From assembly GCA_022578965.1 (NCBI GenBank), contig MU400639.1, forward strand, positions 1-64,000: DNA of 64,000 nt. The letters run 5' to 3'. This stretch comes from Xylaria sp. FL1777. Its lineage: Eukaryota > Ascomycota > Sordariomycetes > Xylariales > Xylariaceae. The notes under the pieces were generated by a model that saw only the letters and a program-made list of their open reading frames with translations, searched no databases and was not told the origin of the DNA. Position numbers and translations under genes: made by a program. Positions 34,636 to 47,341 of the stretch are shown here, piece by piece (position 1 is the stretch's first letter; the number at the start of each line of letters is the position of its first letter).

Positions 34636-35359
34636 TATTGCGAATGACGCTAGAACAAATTGCGGGCGCTCTAAGGCAGTACCGTCGCGGCTCTTTTTTT
34701 AGAGGTTACAGAGTGAGACTGGAGATCGATCAATCTGTTCTTGTTACTCCTCCAGCTGTTGAGTGCCTACAAATAAGCTGGTAGTTGATTAGGTGCCTAG
34801 GTAAGTAGGAGGTAGTACCAATATATGTATACATCTGGAAGAGTGACGTCGCGGGGTTTTTAGAATAGTGGGGGTCCGGATTGCACCATTCCTCACCATC
34901 GGACCGTACAGAAGCACGGCATTGGTCAGCATGTTGCGAACAGACAACAGACGGCCTGGCTTCATCCACGCCGTCTACAATTTAGCCTTGCGAACTCCCG
35001 CGCTTAGCTAGAGGAGACTCAAAACGCTGTGGTCTAATTACCGACCCTCTGGGTGGCAAAAACTTAGGTGAACTATTTTACCGCGACGTCCACGACCTCA
35101 ACATGGCTTCACTACATCGTACCCAATCATTGTATCTTTGACGCGGAATCTTATTCTTTTTGATCTGATGCTGGGCCTAGATAAACCGTACTTACTTAGT
35201 TGTTCGCCCAATGTAGTCCTGATAACGCCGTCCTCTCATGCACATCCATACGGCATGCTTGGAAAACCCATCCCAATATCGTAACCTCTTGTCCCAACGC
35301 CTTGAAAATGAGGGTATGTTTGAATAGCATCCAGAATGTGAATGCATATGAATCTATCA
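34636..35359. other. Intergenic spacer
   Basis: A 0.7 kb spacer holding the acireductone dioxygenase promoter and the derlin 3' UTR. A GTGCCTAGGTAAGTAGG copy of the recurrent motif lies near 34794. No gene is supported. Confidence 0.4.
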
Positions 35360-36186
35360 TCATCGTACGTCGGCCGGCGCCAGTTCGGGTCCGCCAGCTA
35401 CTGCAAATTCATTGTTGATAGCATCAGCCGTATCGTCTCTCTGTCGTCCCTCAAACAGCCGGCGCCACCACATGGGTGGATCCAGCGGTCGAGAGCCATT
35501 GTGCATAGGAGGATATACATCGGTGAAGAAGTACCAGATATGGCCAATGACGACGCCCATGATTTCGTCCTTGGGCACAGTCCCGTGCATCACAAGGCTG
35601 AACCCCATCAACACCCAGGGTAAGTACGGCGCTGTGAAGACCAGCAACCCAAGGAAGCTCAGGCGAGTGTCGGGGTTTCGCCGCGACCATATGTACACTA
35701 GCGTTGACGACAGCGGGTGGCCGAGGAAGGGCATGGAGACAAGTGGCGATAGGAGGATCAGGAATGCCATGGAGTAGACCATTAACCAGGAGAAGTGGGC
35801 GGGAGACCGGCCAGACGACTCTTCAAGGAGACGGGAATATCGTTGGAGGAAGTAAACGTGGAAGAGGAGATCGAGTGAGAAGGGTCCGAAATAGAGGAAT
35901 GTCGTCAACATCCGCCAATACTGTTTGCGCCCCAAGAGGCCAGATTAGCACTTGGACGATTCAACTGAAGAGGGCAATTCGCAAGCCGAGACATGCGGCG
36001 GCGTACCTGTCCCTTGTGGAAAACAGATCGAACACTGTAGAAAAGCTGGAAGGGCGTGACCATCTGGCACTGGACGAATGCGCTCGTGAGCACGGTCGCG
36101 GTCGTCCACCAGCGAGTGCAAATGGGCATCTCCCAGAACCAAGCCTCCAGTGGGTTGCGGCCGCCATCGCCTATCATTTGATCCAT
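35360..36186 (-). CDS. DER1: Derlin (Der1-like ERAD rhomboid pseudoprotease)
   Basis: Multi-spanning ER membrane protein that helps move misfolded proteins out of the ER for degradation. Exons 36186-36007 and 35920-35360 give 246 residues. Derlin hallmarks are the WR motif directly after the exon junction (GQYWRMLTTFLYFGPFS), the loop with AHFSWLMVYSM, and GHIWYFFTDVYPP, the conserved G-H-xYY/FF-x-D-x-xP block after the last GxxxG-type helix. Six hydrophobic segments can be traced. The rhomboid catalytic Ser/His are absent, as in all derlins. The tail is short and has no SHP box that I can see. The junction is phase 0. Confidence 0.9.
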
Positions 36187-36934
36187 GGTCGGGTACGTTA
36201 GGAATATAAACTGTAATAATCAATTTCAAAAGAACAGGTGCAGGGATGAGACGCGGTGAACCTCGAAGGTTTGCGAGAGTGCTTCAGCAACAGTGTAGGA
36301 GTAATTGTAATATTCAAATGGATAAGGTAGGTATACTGTAGAACTGCATGTGCATCTACATACCTAAGTAGACCGGCTATACGTAGGAGCTACGTATGCA
36401 GAGTCGGTGGCTCGGAGAATAATGATACCCTCCCCTCCGCACTTCTGAGCCAACTGCCTGCCAAGGGGTTGGGTAGCGCCGGCGGTTGCTTAGGTCTGGT
36501 ACTAGCCTAACCGGGACCGGAACTAGGTATCCCTAGGTAGACCCATAACTTCTGGCTTCCAATTGTAGGTATCTATGTAAGTGTAACACAACATTGCACA
36601 AGGACTTTAAAAAGTCTCATAAGAGACAGTTTTGCCATTTGGCGACAAGATACCTAAGTTAACCAAGGAACGATTATAGTAATCCTATTACGCGTAAGCA
36701 ATTTGTATTAGCCAACAAGATCCTATATTTGCACATTCTACTATGATGCTCGACTGCCTATAATTGGCTCCATCATGCACCTACATAGTTTGTTTACGCA
36801 AAACAGAAAAGGCTATAAAATCATATACAGCAATTAATCTCAATTACTAGCTACTAGTTAATACTAGCCGAACAAAAAGGTGAAAAACTTAATATATGAA
36901 GTATAAATAAGTAAATAATCTCCAAAAATATATG
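36187..36934. other. Intergenic spacer, AT-rich toward its right end
   Basis: Derlin promoter region and a stretch that becomes AT-rich from 36590. It includes CTAGGTATCCCTAGGTAGACC near 36524 as a variant of the recurrent motif, and GCTACTAGTTAATACTAGC near 36849 as an imperfect palindrome. No gene is supported. Confidence 0.35.
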
Positions 36935-37225
36935 TGGTGTAGCGCAGTGCTTAGCAAGAACCAACAAAGCTTACGCAGCTTAATGTCACTTTACCTAATT
37001 TACCAGCAAAAACAAAAAAGTTCTTTGGGCTTTTAGCTTAGGTAATCCAACTTCCGATTCTTGTGCCTGTAGTTCCGCAGTTTCGCAGCTCCAACCAAGC
37101 TGGAGGGAGGTAAACCGGCTTTTACTTCCATGGCAAGGCCAACATGCAAACTGGACAGAACTCGAATCCACAACTTCGAAAGCGATGGCCCAGCATATTG
37201 CCACTGCGCCACCAGGCGGCTCTGG
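36935..37225 (-). repeat. Possible tRNA-Met-derived SINE-like element
   Basis: On the minus strand, from about 37225 downward, the sequence begins GCCGCCTGG and then has a near-perfect pol III A box (TGGCGCAGTGG), a GGGCCATCGC segment where the anticodon arm should be (CAT would be the anticodon), and 30 bases on a B-box-like GGATTCGAGTTC. The stems do not pair well, so it is not a working tRNA. A tRNA-unrelated body follows to about 36935, where the plus strand reads GTGGTGTAGCGCAGTGC, an A-box-like sequence in inverted position. The ends are uncertain and no target-site duplication was confirmed. Confidence 0.4.
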
Positions 37226-37699
37226 GATTATGTTCTGTATATTCGGATTTATTCTAAGGGTCGAAGGTGTACAGTAGGTGTTTGCTGAGGTCGGTAAGTT
37301 TATTAAAGGGAGAGCACTTAAACAGTCACGGGTTACCTAATCTAAGCCCACCAGCCACTGTTTTGCGCACATGCCCATTGGCTCGTGCCTATTTGATGGG
37401 TCAGTCAGTTGCTAGCAGGGGTCTCTCAGTGGGCTGCCACTCGGGCAGAATCGCATATGACATCAACCAACAAGCTACCCTGCATCCCTCAAAAAAAAGA
37501 ATCAAAAAATATAAGACATCTTCAGCCCTGGGACGCTGGTCCTTGTTCCAACTCACCTCACTGGGGCCAACCGCTCAAGCCATCCACCATGCTATTCTCC
37601 CTATGATCGTCCTACCTGTCTTATTATTTCTTTTTTATCCAACTCTTTTGACAGATTAGCGCCTTGACGTGTGTAGAGAGCGTGCAGCCTGTCGACACA
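37226..37699 (+). promoter_or_regulatory. Upstream region of the MBOAT acyltransferase gene
   Basis: Spacer between the SINE-like element and the ALE1 start. It contains an A-rich run at 37492-37511 and several pyrimidine stretches toward 37690 that fit a core promoter. The 130-codon ORF at 37267-37659 has no family features and is not called. Confidence 0.35.
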
Positions 37700-39603
37700 A
37701 TGCTACCTTATATAAATAAACGTACGAGCTATTCATCGCAATATACCTGCTTGGACCTCGCCTTCTGCATTTTAGAACCCGGACTAACTCGCTTTCAGCT
37801 TTCGAGCTATTGTCTGGGGCCGTTGGCGCATCTCCAGATGAGTGTATGTCCTATTCCCCCCTCTTTAGCTTTCCCCGACTCTTGCTGATGCATGATTCTC
37901 AACACATAGTGAAGCTCATTTTCTCATTCCTACTCTCCTACCCGCTCGCCGGTCTCCTTAAGAGAATTCCTGATACGCGTCCGGATTACAAGAATTTGTT
38001 CATAATTAGGTATGGGGAACTCAGGTTCAGCGAGCAAAGAGAACAGCGGCGCTGACAGAACTCCTTGGTAGTGGTGGTCTCTTCTATCTAGTTGGACTCT
38101 ACTCGCTATGGACCGGAATTCGAACGCTCTTTATATCCTCCGCTGTGACATACGGCCTTGCCTCGTACCTACGAACGTCCCCATATATGCCATGGATCGC
38201 TTTCGTCTTTTTAATGGGCCATATGGCTGTGAATCAACTCGCTCGCCAGTTCGCTGACGATCCATCCGTCGTCGATATCACTGGGGCGCAAATGGTCATG
38301 GTGATGAAGCTGTCTGCATTTGCTTGGAACGTCTTTGATGGCACGCTGCCGGAGGACCAACTCAGTGACCATCAAAAGGATCGAAGAATCGTTAAACTTC
38401 CTGGGTTCTTGGATTACGCAGGCTACGTGTTGTTCTTCCCCTCTCTTTTTGCCGGGCCGGCCTTCGATTACAACGAATACCGGGCTTGGATTGATTGTTC
38501 TATGTTCGACGTGCCTGCAACGGTTGATCCTGCGAAGAAGCCCCCCACTCGGAAGAAGCGCAAGATTCCAAGAAGCGGTACTCCGGCTACATGGAAGATG
38601 GTATGCGGCCTGTTGTGGATCCTAGTATTCCTAAATTTGGGCAAGTGGTACAGTCCCGACGTCCTCTTCGCCGACCGGTACATGACATACAGCTTTCTTC
38701 GTCGTATATTCATCCTCCACATGGTCGGCTTCACAGCACGAACAAAATACTATGGCGTGTGGTTTTTGGCCGAAGGTTCATGCATCCTTGCTGGACTGGG
38801 CTATAACGGCATCGACCCAGCCACAGGGAGAGTGTCTTGGAATCGCCTACAGAACATCAACCCTTGGGGAGTAGAATCGGCCCAGAACAGTCGGGGCTAT
38901 CTTGAAAACTGGAATATGAACACCAATAACTGGCTGCGATATTATATCTACCTGCGTGTTACACCCAGGAATAGGAAGCCTGGTTTTCGCGCAAGTATGG
39001 CTACGTTCGTCACCAGCGCTTTCTGGCATGGGTTCTATCCCGGATACTACCTTGCTTTCGTGCTTGCAAGCTTTGTCCAAACCGCCGCGAAACGTAAGTC
39101 AAGGAAACTCCTTAGGCTAGTATGGTATTAATGAGGCTCTAGATTATCGACGCAATGTCCGCCCTTTCTTTATTGATGCCGCCACGCAGAAACCTCTGCC
39201 AAACAAGAAATACTATGACCTTGCTTCTTGGCTAGCGACTCAGACCACCTTCTCTTTCGTCGCTTCGCCCTTCATCATTCTTGGATTTAAAGAATCCCTC
39301 CAAGTATGGTCCCGAGTGAATTTCTACGCCGTCTTTACGACGTTTGGTACTCTGGCCTTCTTTGCCTCTCCTGCCAAGGTGTATCTACGCAAGATGCTCG
39401 AGAAAAAGTCGAATGAGGCCGGCGGACGCTTGAGCCGCACAATCAGTACAGACAGTGTAAATGGGCCCCGTCAGGAGCCAGTTTTGGGTCTTAGCGCCGA
39501 CCCTGGCAAGGATATCAACGAAGCTATCGAGGAGATTCAAGGCGAAGTCGACAAGGCCAAGAAAGATCTTAATAAGAAAGGTTCCCAGAAGAAAGAACTT
39601 TAA
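37700..39603 (+). CDS. ALE1: MBOAT lysophospholipid acyltransferase, Ale1 type
   Basis: ER membrane enzyme that re-acylates lysophospholipids from acyl-CoA in the Lands cycle. Exons 37700-37721, 37799-37843, 37910-38009, 38072-39093 and 39143-39603 give 549 residues. The N-terminus reads MLPYINKPFELLSGAVGASP, the family start. The MBOAT active site is present: NTNNWLRYYIYLR with the conserved Asn, and SAFWHGFYPGYY with the catalytic His. About eight to ten hydrophobic helices are visible. The protein ends in KKEL, a lysine-type (KKxx) ER retrieval signal. Exon 2 uses the GTATGT donor at 37844 and exon 4 the TAG at 38071; the CAG 13 bases upstream would break frame. The last exon is charged and cytosolic. 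Confidence 0.93.
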
Positions 39604-41174
39604 AGGGTAATAGAGTTTGATGCAATATTTTCCTTGGGGAATGATGGATTGGAAATCTTCAAATTCAGCGGGTTTTTGCGCGGCGCTTGAGAGGTTGTTC
39701 CGGGAATACCTAAAGCTAGCAGCTCCTCACTAGCTACTAGTTGTTAGATGAGGCAACGAAGATGTAGACATGATACCGATAGCAGCGTGTGTGCTATAGC
39801 ACGTATTTACGTCATCCATGATTACTTGAAATATAATGCTAGAAAATTACGTGAGTCGCGATGAACGTGTACCGAGACTTGCCCCTGATCCATGGATATC
39901 GGCATGTAAAATCGGCTGTCACATTACGCCTTGGTCTAGTTAGACAAGTTCAGTTTAAAGTTAACTTAATGGACTCGATAATGATCGTACATTTCTTGCT
40001 TTCTAGGCAGGAGACTTGTCGTTGGAACGTCTACGGCGTCAGGGGTCATAAGGGTATGTTCTAATCACGAAACGGAGGACAGTGACAACAAAGTATAGGA
40101 TGCACATATGTGCAATGATTATCAATTCATTGAAGGCGTGTCGGCAATCGCCGAACAGACGTATATATAGCCGGAGCCGAAGTCTTGAAGAGGTCATTTG
40201 GTTACTAGTATGCAACTCAAGATAATTGTCGTGTCCCATCTCTCTCGTGTCGATTTGAAGTCTAATCCAGCAGCGACAAACAGCCCAAAATAACGTCGGG
40301 AATCGACAAAATTCCCATCCAATAAACCCCAATTCGCTTAGGTAGTCGTCAAAACTTCCTAGCTGGGTTTTCAAAACCGAAGCATTAATTCCTCCCCTCA
40401 GTTCGCAAAATCGATCGGCATAAAATGCACGAAATCAATATGGGGCGGGTATCGTGTATCTCATAGATGCAAGCGTGTCTATCGGTCGCTGATGCAAAAA
40501 GAATAATAAAAGATAAAAAAATAAAAATCCAAAGACGCCGGGTCGCTTTTGCAGAAATCAAGTTCCAACTGCGTTGCCGTAATTTTCGTGGTTCCCATTT
40601 TGCGTCGTTCTGAGACTCTCTAATTGGTACAAGAGGATCGAAGTTGATAAAAAATACAAATAGTTGATGTTTTCACGTCGGTAGAAAAAGAAAAGGAGGG
40701 CTCGGGCATGCGTCAATGCATGGCGGAGTTCATGTAGGTCATAGTGTACAATTGGTCGTTTCGAAGCGGCCGGACGTGGAAAATGGTGGGGGAAGAGCAT
40801 CCGTTGAATACAGCAGAAATCCCTGCTCTAAGTTGAGGGGACATGGAAAGAAATGGCTAACATGAGTTCGTTTCTGGTATGCGGTGCTTTCGTTTGGTAG
40901 TAGAAATGCGCGAAATGGCGTAGATCGTGAGTAGTAGTGAAATCCTGGTGTAAAGCCCAAGAGAATCAAGTCTATAGGTTCGAGTCCGCTGGAGATCGCA
41001 ACAGCATTTCTCGTAAAAAATCATCATTAGTTATCATAGTCGTATAAAAAGAAAGACCGTTTGTTGCTTCTGGTCTTTCTTGAAAGTAAAATGTCATTAA
41101 CGGATCGTTTGTTCTTGAGTGAGTGTGATAAGTCGAAGTCGTTGGGGGAATGCTGCCATGTTGATGTTTCATGC
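39604..41174. other. Long convergent intergenic spacer
   Basis: A 1.6 kb stretch between two gene ends. It holds both 3' UTRs. A GCTAGCAGCTCCTCACTAGC imperfect palindrome lies near 39716. A GGTTCGAGTCC B-box-like string at 40978 stands alone (see rejected items). ORFs of 76-111 codons on the minus strand lack family features. Confidence 0.4.
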
Positions 41175-44031
41175 TCATTTCCCCCATCTCTGTCTGACTC
41201 CAACTACTATTAGTGCAGCGATGGCACCTAGGATCAATAAGCCGAGGACAGACATATAGCGGTTGAGATTCCTCCACCAGCGTGCACTCTGGTAGCGTGT
41301 ATCATCGATTGGGGCGACTCGTCGATACAGCGATTCGGGACCCGAATCATCGGGCGGCTGAAGTTGGGCAGTGCTCTTGCCAAGCTCTTCCATGTCGAAT
41401 CGGGGGTTGGGAGGCAACGGTAACAAGGCAGCGATCATCCAGGCTATTTTAGTTTAACTGGTTAGCTATGTTAAGGCCCATATTAAATAATCTTACGGGC
41501 AACTTACCAAAAGGGAAGATAAAACCAAGAACAAATAATACAACTTGAATATTACGCCGTCCAAATATATGGTTCTCAATAGACCACGTAGCTGATGGCG
41601 GTTGCCATAGGCTATAGTCGCTAGTCCTATTATCTGGTCGAAGATGGGGCGACCAGATACTTGATGTCTTCTTCTTCGGCCCTCGACGAATATCTCCGAC
41701 CCCAGCAGGCGTCGTCTCCACGAAAAGCGCCCGAGGACTTTCGCTTTGTGCTTCTCTTGGCCGCCGTCGTGGGTTGCGTATCTCTTGACTAGACTGTCCT
41801 AGGGGAGGAGAACCACCTGGAACCCATGAGCTTGATGGCTGGTTATCATCGCCTTCAGATATCATCGACGGTGAGGCAAGCCAGCGTCTCTCGCCGCTTC
41901 CATAGTAGAGCCTAAAATTTATTAGCATCGACCATCCATCACATATCACTCAATTAGTCTTCAAATACCTCGCCCAAGTTGGAAGGGAATTAGCCGTGAA
42001 ACTGCCAGTTCGGGAGCTGGTTGAAGAGCGCATACTTCGGTCAGATGACTGTCGAGAAAGGAACCCGAGTCGAGTACGTGACGATTTGCTCTGGAGCTGA
42101 TGCATTTGTTGCAAATCTGCTAGCCCGTCGCCGTGTTCGTCATGATCCCTAATCGTCGGAGCTGGTGGACTGGGAAGTTCCCTCGCGCCTCGCATGAAGA
42201 CTGCACCCGGCCGGTCAAGCGAACCCGATCGAGAATGCGTCTGGGGTACTACCTGCGTTGGCTCTAGATTCTCGAAGATGGAGGATGAGATACTCTGGAT
42301 ATTTCTACTGGCCCGGCTGCCAAGGGCACTGCTACCCTGTTCGGCTGAACCTTGTGAAGTCAAGCGGGAGCCACGATCGCTGCCCTCGTACTCAGACATC
42401 ACGGTAGAAAGTTGAGAGCTCCATTGATGCATGTCCATCCGTGATTTTGGTGGTCCTCCACTGCTTCGACCCGCCCATACAGATTGCTGTGTTGACGATG
42501 TTGACGGTGTGCGCCCCAAACGAACGACGTTTGGCCCGCTATCTTGTGTTAAAATGCTGGATATCGACGAAAAGGAATTTGCCCGTCCGTGTGGGATTTC
42601 TCTTGAGGCTCGGTTCAAGTATAGGTTCTCCGACGATGATCTTTTATGCGGTCGCAGCGGCGCTATGACAAGGCTCTCTTGAGAGTATGTTTCTTTGACT
42701 TGCCGCCTGAAGCTGTCGAAGGAAGCCTGATCGCGGGGTGCTCGAGCAATTGGATAGACTGAAGGCGACGGAGAGGCGTGACTATGGACGATAAAGTTCC
42801 TGCTTCCTGGCGTGTCCAGTACGGCTTGTTCAGATGCAGGGTATGGGCTATCGTGTACGATGAAATTCTTACTCCCCGGTGTGTCTAGGATTTCTTGTCC
42901 ACGTGTAGGAGATGAATTGAATGACCGGGGGACCGACGATTGGCCTCCAAGTAATCGATAATTCGAACTACTTGACGATGGTGGTACGTCAATGCTATCG
43001 GAATCTGGTAGGGGAGGCGAGCTACGGCCAATGACCTCGTAATTAGTGGTCTCCTCCGAGGTAGAGTCGCTATGCTCGGTGACGAAGGACGATCTTAGAG
43101 TAAGAGGAGATGAGGTTTCTGGCACTCTTGCTGTGGCTATTGTCTGCCGCAGCGCTGAAGGTCGTTTCGGCTCAATTTCTTTTTCCTTTCCTTTGGCTTT
43201 TGATTCCGGAGTCTTCGGTACCTTGCGTAACCCACCAATCATACGATAATTCCAGGGTGAAGAAGTAATATGATCTTCGTTTAATTTCGAGGGCGTGGCG
43301 GCAGTGCCTGATGACGAGGGCGAGACGCTGCGCTCGGGTAATGAGCTGAACAAAGAGCTGGGGTGATCGTCGGTAGGCGCATCAAACGATGTTTCTTCAT
43401 GCGAACTGAAAAAGGAGGTATTAGAGTTGGGGTACGACTGGGCTGGGGACTCGGAGCCGGTGGACACTCGGGTAGCTGTTGACTTCAACAGAGAGAATGT
43501 CTTGTCAGAATTAACGCTGATGAATCTTTCTCGTCGAGGCGCAAGCTTCGTCGGCGTGGATGATAAGGCTCGTTCGGTGCCGCGCTGGCCGTATACGTGT
43601 TGGATTGGCGCATTAACACGTCTAATAAAGCTGCCGTGAGACGGCTTCAGGACCGCAGGGGGTGGTGGGGCAGGATGCTCCGTACCAGACGAGTCGGACA
43701 CAAGCCTCGATTCCGAAACGCCCTTGCCTTTGACCCATGTCGAGGAAACGACAGGCGACGAAGACGATGACGGCGACGATAATGCAGACCCTATGAATCT
43801 TTCCCTTCCGAACGATGTCGAGGAACTGCTAGGGCGGTCATTGGTCTCTTGCAAGGCGATATTGCTTCTGGCAGTTTCTGGTCTCGGGCCCTGTGACCCA
43901 GCTTCTTCGGCCTGTATCTTCGGAGGAGTGTAAGGGACTAGGCGAATTTGCAGTTTATTCTTTTCCGAGTTTGTCCTCTCGTGCAGCGGTGGCCTCTGCG
44001 AATGGGACGAAGAGGACGTTGATGATGACAT
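41175..44031 (-). CDS. Serine-rich, C-terminally membrane-anchored fungal protein
   Basis: Exons 44031-41969, 41911-41508 and 41443-41175 give 911 residues. The first 690 residues are disordered and rich in Ser, Thr, Pro and Arg, with three near-repeats of a short motif (NYRLLGGQ, NYRMIGGLRK and NYEVIGRS) and two copies of LDTPGS(K/R)NFIVH. The C-terminus is conserved in filamentous ascomycetes: VVLFVLGFIFPFAWMIAALLPLPP forms one hydrophobic segment across the second junction, then NPRFD, RWWRNLNRYMS and a final helix LGLLILGAIAALIVVGVRQR. The large exposed N-terminus with many possible phosphorylation sites suggests a signalling or scaffold role, but the function is unknown to me. Confidence 0.85.
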
Positions 44032-47000
44032 AGTTTTACAGCAGACCGGGTCCGTAGCTACAGCTGTGATAATCGGCCAAAGAATTCGTTATGTCAGTTC
44101 GATAAAAGTGGAAATTTCATCATGGGCATAGCACTTCATGCAAGTCTTCAAACTGCATGTACTGAACGTGTTCGTGGTTGTCGACCCTGTCCCTTAGCAA
44201 TTATGTGGAGTCGGTAATGCGAAAATGCGAAAATGCGAAAATATTGTCCAAGTCTTGGTCGTCGGCGATGCGAAATTCGTTTCGTGATATTAGAAGAAAT
44301 AATATTAAATTTGATAGAGAGAAGGTTGAAAAAAAAACCCCGGCTTAGATCAAAAGAGAGAGCGACGGGAGGTTAAGAAAGGGAAAACTAAAGATCGAGA
44401 ACTCAGGATTAGACCTAGATTAGGAAGGCAGTCCGTAGAGGTGTGGCCGTCTGCATGAACATATAGGTGTTTTTTGGTGAGGCAAAAGTTGGGGATTGGC
44501 GGGACAGCCGATTATAGAGGATTGGAGAACGTCGACCGCATCTATATTCCAATGCTAAGGCCACACGCTCACGGGTTTCAAAAAGGAAATAAATGAGTGA
44601 ATGACGAGCAAAGATGCCTAGCGAGCGAGAGATAGATAGGAGGGTAGGAATGACTTCTTGAACTCGACGCCGTGACAAGAGATCGATTGGTTTAGGGCAC
44701 AGGATTCTAACAGCTGGCTGGCTGGCGGGCCATGCAGCCCAAAAGGAGTAACAGTTTGTGGCAATAGTAGGGACTGTACACTACATGTGCATACGTCTGT
44801 GTATTTGCTCCAGAGAAGACAGGCTAGACCGGGGCACGAATGGATCCTGGCGAAGAGAGGCTGACAAAGTGCCAGGGTCGTGCTAAGTAAACTACGCAGT
44901 CAGAGGCGAGTGCCAACGCTGGGCGCACCGTTTGGGTAGGCATCGTGAAGGTTACTCCCACTATGGGGAGACGTGTACGTACATAGTACACCACTCATGG
45001 CGGATGCTGAAGCAAATGAAACCTTGAAACAAAACAGACGACTACATAAACGCCAATGGTTATCCGCCAGAAGATCCACGTAGGTGGTGTACATATAGCA
45101 TGCGTATGTACTGCAGTATAATGTACGCAGCAATGTTGCAGCGTTTCTTCTAGGTATCCTTTGTCTAAGTAAGTATGGCGTTTGAGACGAACTGCGAGGG
45201 TTCCAATGGGTCGAGCGGAAGCTAGACCCGTCGGCCTGCAGTAGGCCTGCAGCTCTACTGCGTACTGCAAGACTGAAATAAAGAAACGTGAACCAATCTG
45301 GTGCAAGCGTTTCCCACTTTGCGCCCACTGGCGGAAGAGCTTCCTGTCCAGCCCAGCGGACCGTTGTGATCGTCAACGGGCCTTACAGTACACATATGTG
45401 TACGAGTACTGTACAACAACAACTCCTTCTAGTTTCCCGTAGTGTAGGCCAGCGACGGTAATGCTGTTCCTCTGTGAGATGGTGGCAGAGCTATATTGAG
45501 TATTCCTGATGCTCCTGGATATCAGATACACAACATACCTGGGCTTCAGCATCATGAAGCTCTTTTGATAGCTCTGAAGCTCCGGTGAATGGCTACTGTA
45601 GTGTATCTGTCCGTACGACTGTGTGCGGTATACTCTTGGGTAATCCGGTATAGGCAAATTTCTTCCATGAGCAGGGAATTGATCGCGTGGTACTCCACTG
45701 GCCGGGGCAAGACCAGTCTACTCCCAGCCCCCAGTCCATTGGTGTGTACTTGGGTATTATACTGGGTAGATAGTGATGGAGAGGATCTTTCCGTCATACC
45801 ATGTGACTAAAACTCATGTGAATTTGTCTGAGAAAAAGAAAAGGAATCCTATGGAATTATCCATAGTGCAATGTACCGGTAGTTCATCTGCTCTCTCACC
45901 TAGTCGAGACTCTGAGAACTGGTGAAATACTGTCGTGAATCCAAAGTATCGGTGAAGAAAAGTAAAATTAGGAGTTCATAAGAACAGGTTTAATTGGTTG
46001 ATTTCGTGGGCGGGTCAAGCTAAAGAAACCCCTAAAGCCTGTAGGTACCTTACCGAATATTCCGAGGACAGTGATTTAAGTACTGTACTGCGTAGTCCCT
46101 ACGCATAGCTACACGGTAATATGAACGCGTCAACCAACCAGAATTTTTGGTCTTTCAGGAACTACCTATCGCTTAACATGATATACTTATCACAGAACGG
46201 GTTTAAGTGAGCTTATCACGACGCGTTCGTTTCGCGTACAGAACGCCCATCCAGAACATTGTTGTCGCTGTATTTATTCATTCAATTTATATCTTATATA
46301 TGTTGATAATAACCTATGTAAGTCAGGTACTACTGCAAGATTATCTAAGTTCATTTCAATGTTTCTCTCCATCATATGTAGGTAGGATGCAAGCATTAAG
46401 AATTGTTTCACCCCGGAGTTTTTACTCATATGCGTACTTCGTACGTAAGTAGTATACACTGTACCATGTCACTTAGGGGGCTTCTCCACGACCTACCTTC
46501 TGAAGGTAGGCATCCGAATTCCCCCACAACGTAAATACTTAGGTACCTATATCGAACGATTGTCTTTAACACTCCACTTGAGCTGCATCATTATCTGCGA
46601 GGCTTTACAGCCCCCATTATCCCCCAACGTACGTAGTACTTACTCAGTATGATATACTGATTGACAGCCATCAGCATCACGAAACCTCCTTCGATCTGAT
46701 ACAAGATCTGTCTTGTGTTGTGCTGGGCTCCAGAAGCAGGGTGAGGAAAATCCCCCATACCAACGCGCTTATGCGCTCATGGCGCTTATGATGGACTGAC
46801 TGCCAACGTATTAAGCGCTCGCTCGTCGGCATGTGAGTCCACTATTGTGTGTGTACGTAACAGTCTGCCAGGTCCCGTAGAGCTCGGAGTCCGGCAGTAA
46901 ACATCTACTATACGCCGCTATACGCCGCGGGCAGTACTTACGTGCGTATCCCTTGGCGGCTTGTTGCTGTGCACAGCGTCGGCGAAACTGGGATAATCTT

Positions 47001-47341
47001 TGTTTCGATCTCAAACCCCTCTGGAAAGGTCCAGTCTAGGTAGGGCTGCAGTAGTATTAGTCTCATCGTCAGTCTCATCATTTAGCCTCATCCAGTATCC
47101 TCCCAGCAGCCGGCTTCCCTTCTCTTCTTGTCCTTTTCTATATCATAATCGAGGCACTACTTGAGGTTGAAGTTCTGCTCTGTGTACAACAACAAACTGG
47201 TCCACCAGCGGCTCCGACCATTCTCGTCCCGAGAAAGGTCTCGACTCTCGGGATCTACTGACCCACCTACCAACGGCTCTACATATACATATACATAGTG
47301 GCGTTCCAGCATCATCCCAGAAACTCGGGTTGGCCTTCGCG
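44032..47341. other. 3.3 kb gene-free spacer with small repeats
   Basis: The longest stretch without a supported gene. It should hold the promoter of the serine-rich protein gene (minus) and that of RCE1 (plus). Visible structure: an 8-bp tandem (ATGCGAAA, about three copies) at 44217-44242; a hairpin-like CTACCTTCTGAAGGTAGG at 46492-46509; a CTTAGGTACCTATA motif near 46539; a direct repeat CTATACGCCG twice near 46907-46928. ORFs up to 158 codons overlap on both strands and have no family features. A long non-coding transcript or an unrecognised small gene cannot be excluded. Confidence 0.4.

Noticed and set aside
40900..41000. Possible tRNA because of a perfect GGTTCGAGTCC B box at 40978
   Set aside because: The bases on either side do not form a T stem, no A box lies at tRNA spacing upstream, and no acceptor stem can be paired. 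Taken as chance.
44900..45376. 158-codon minus-strand ORF in the long spacer
   Set aside because: No family, and another ORF overlaps it in a second frame. Composition looks non-coding.
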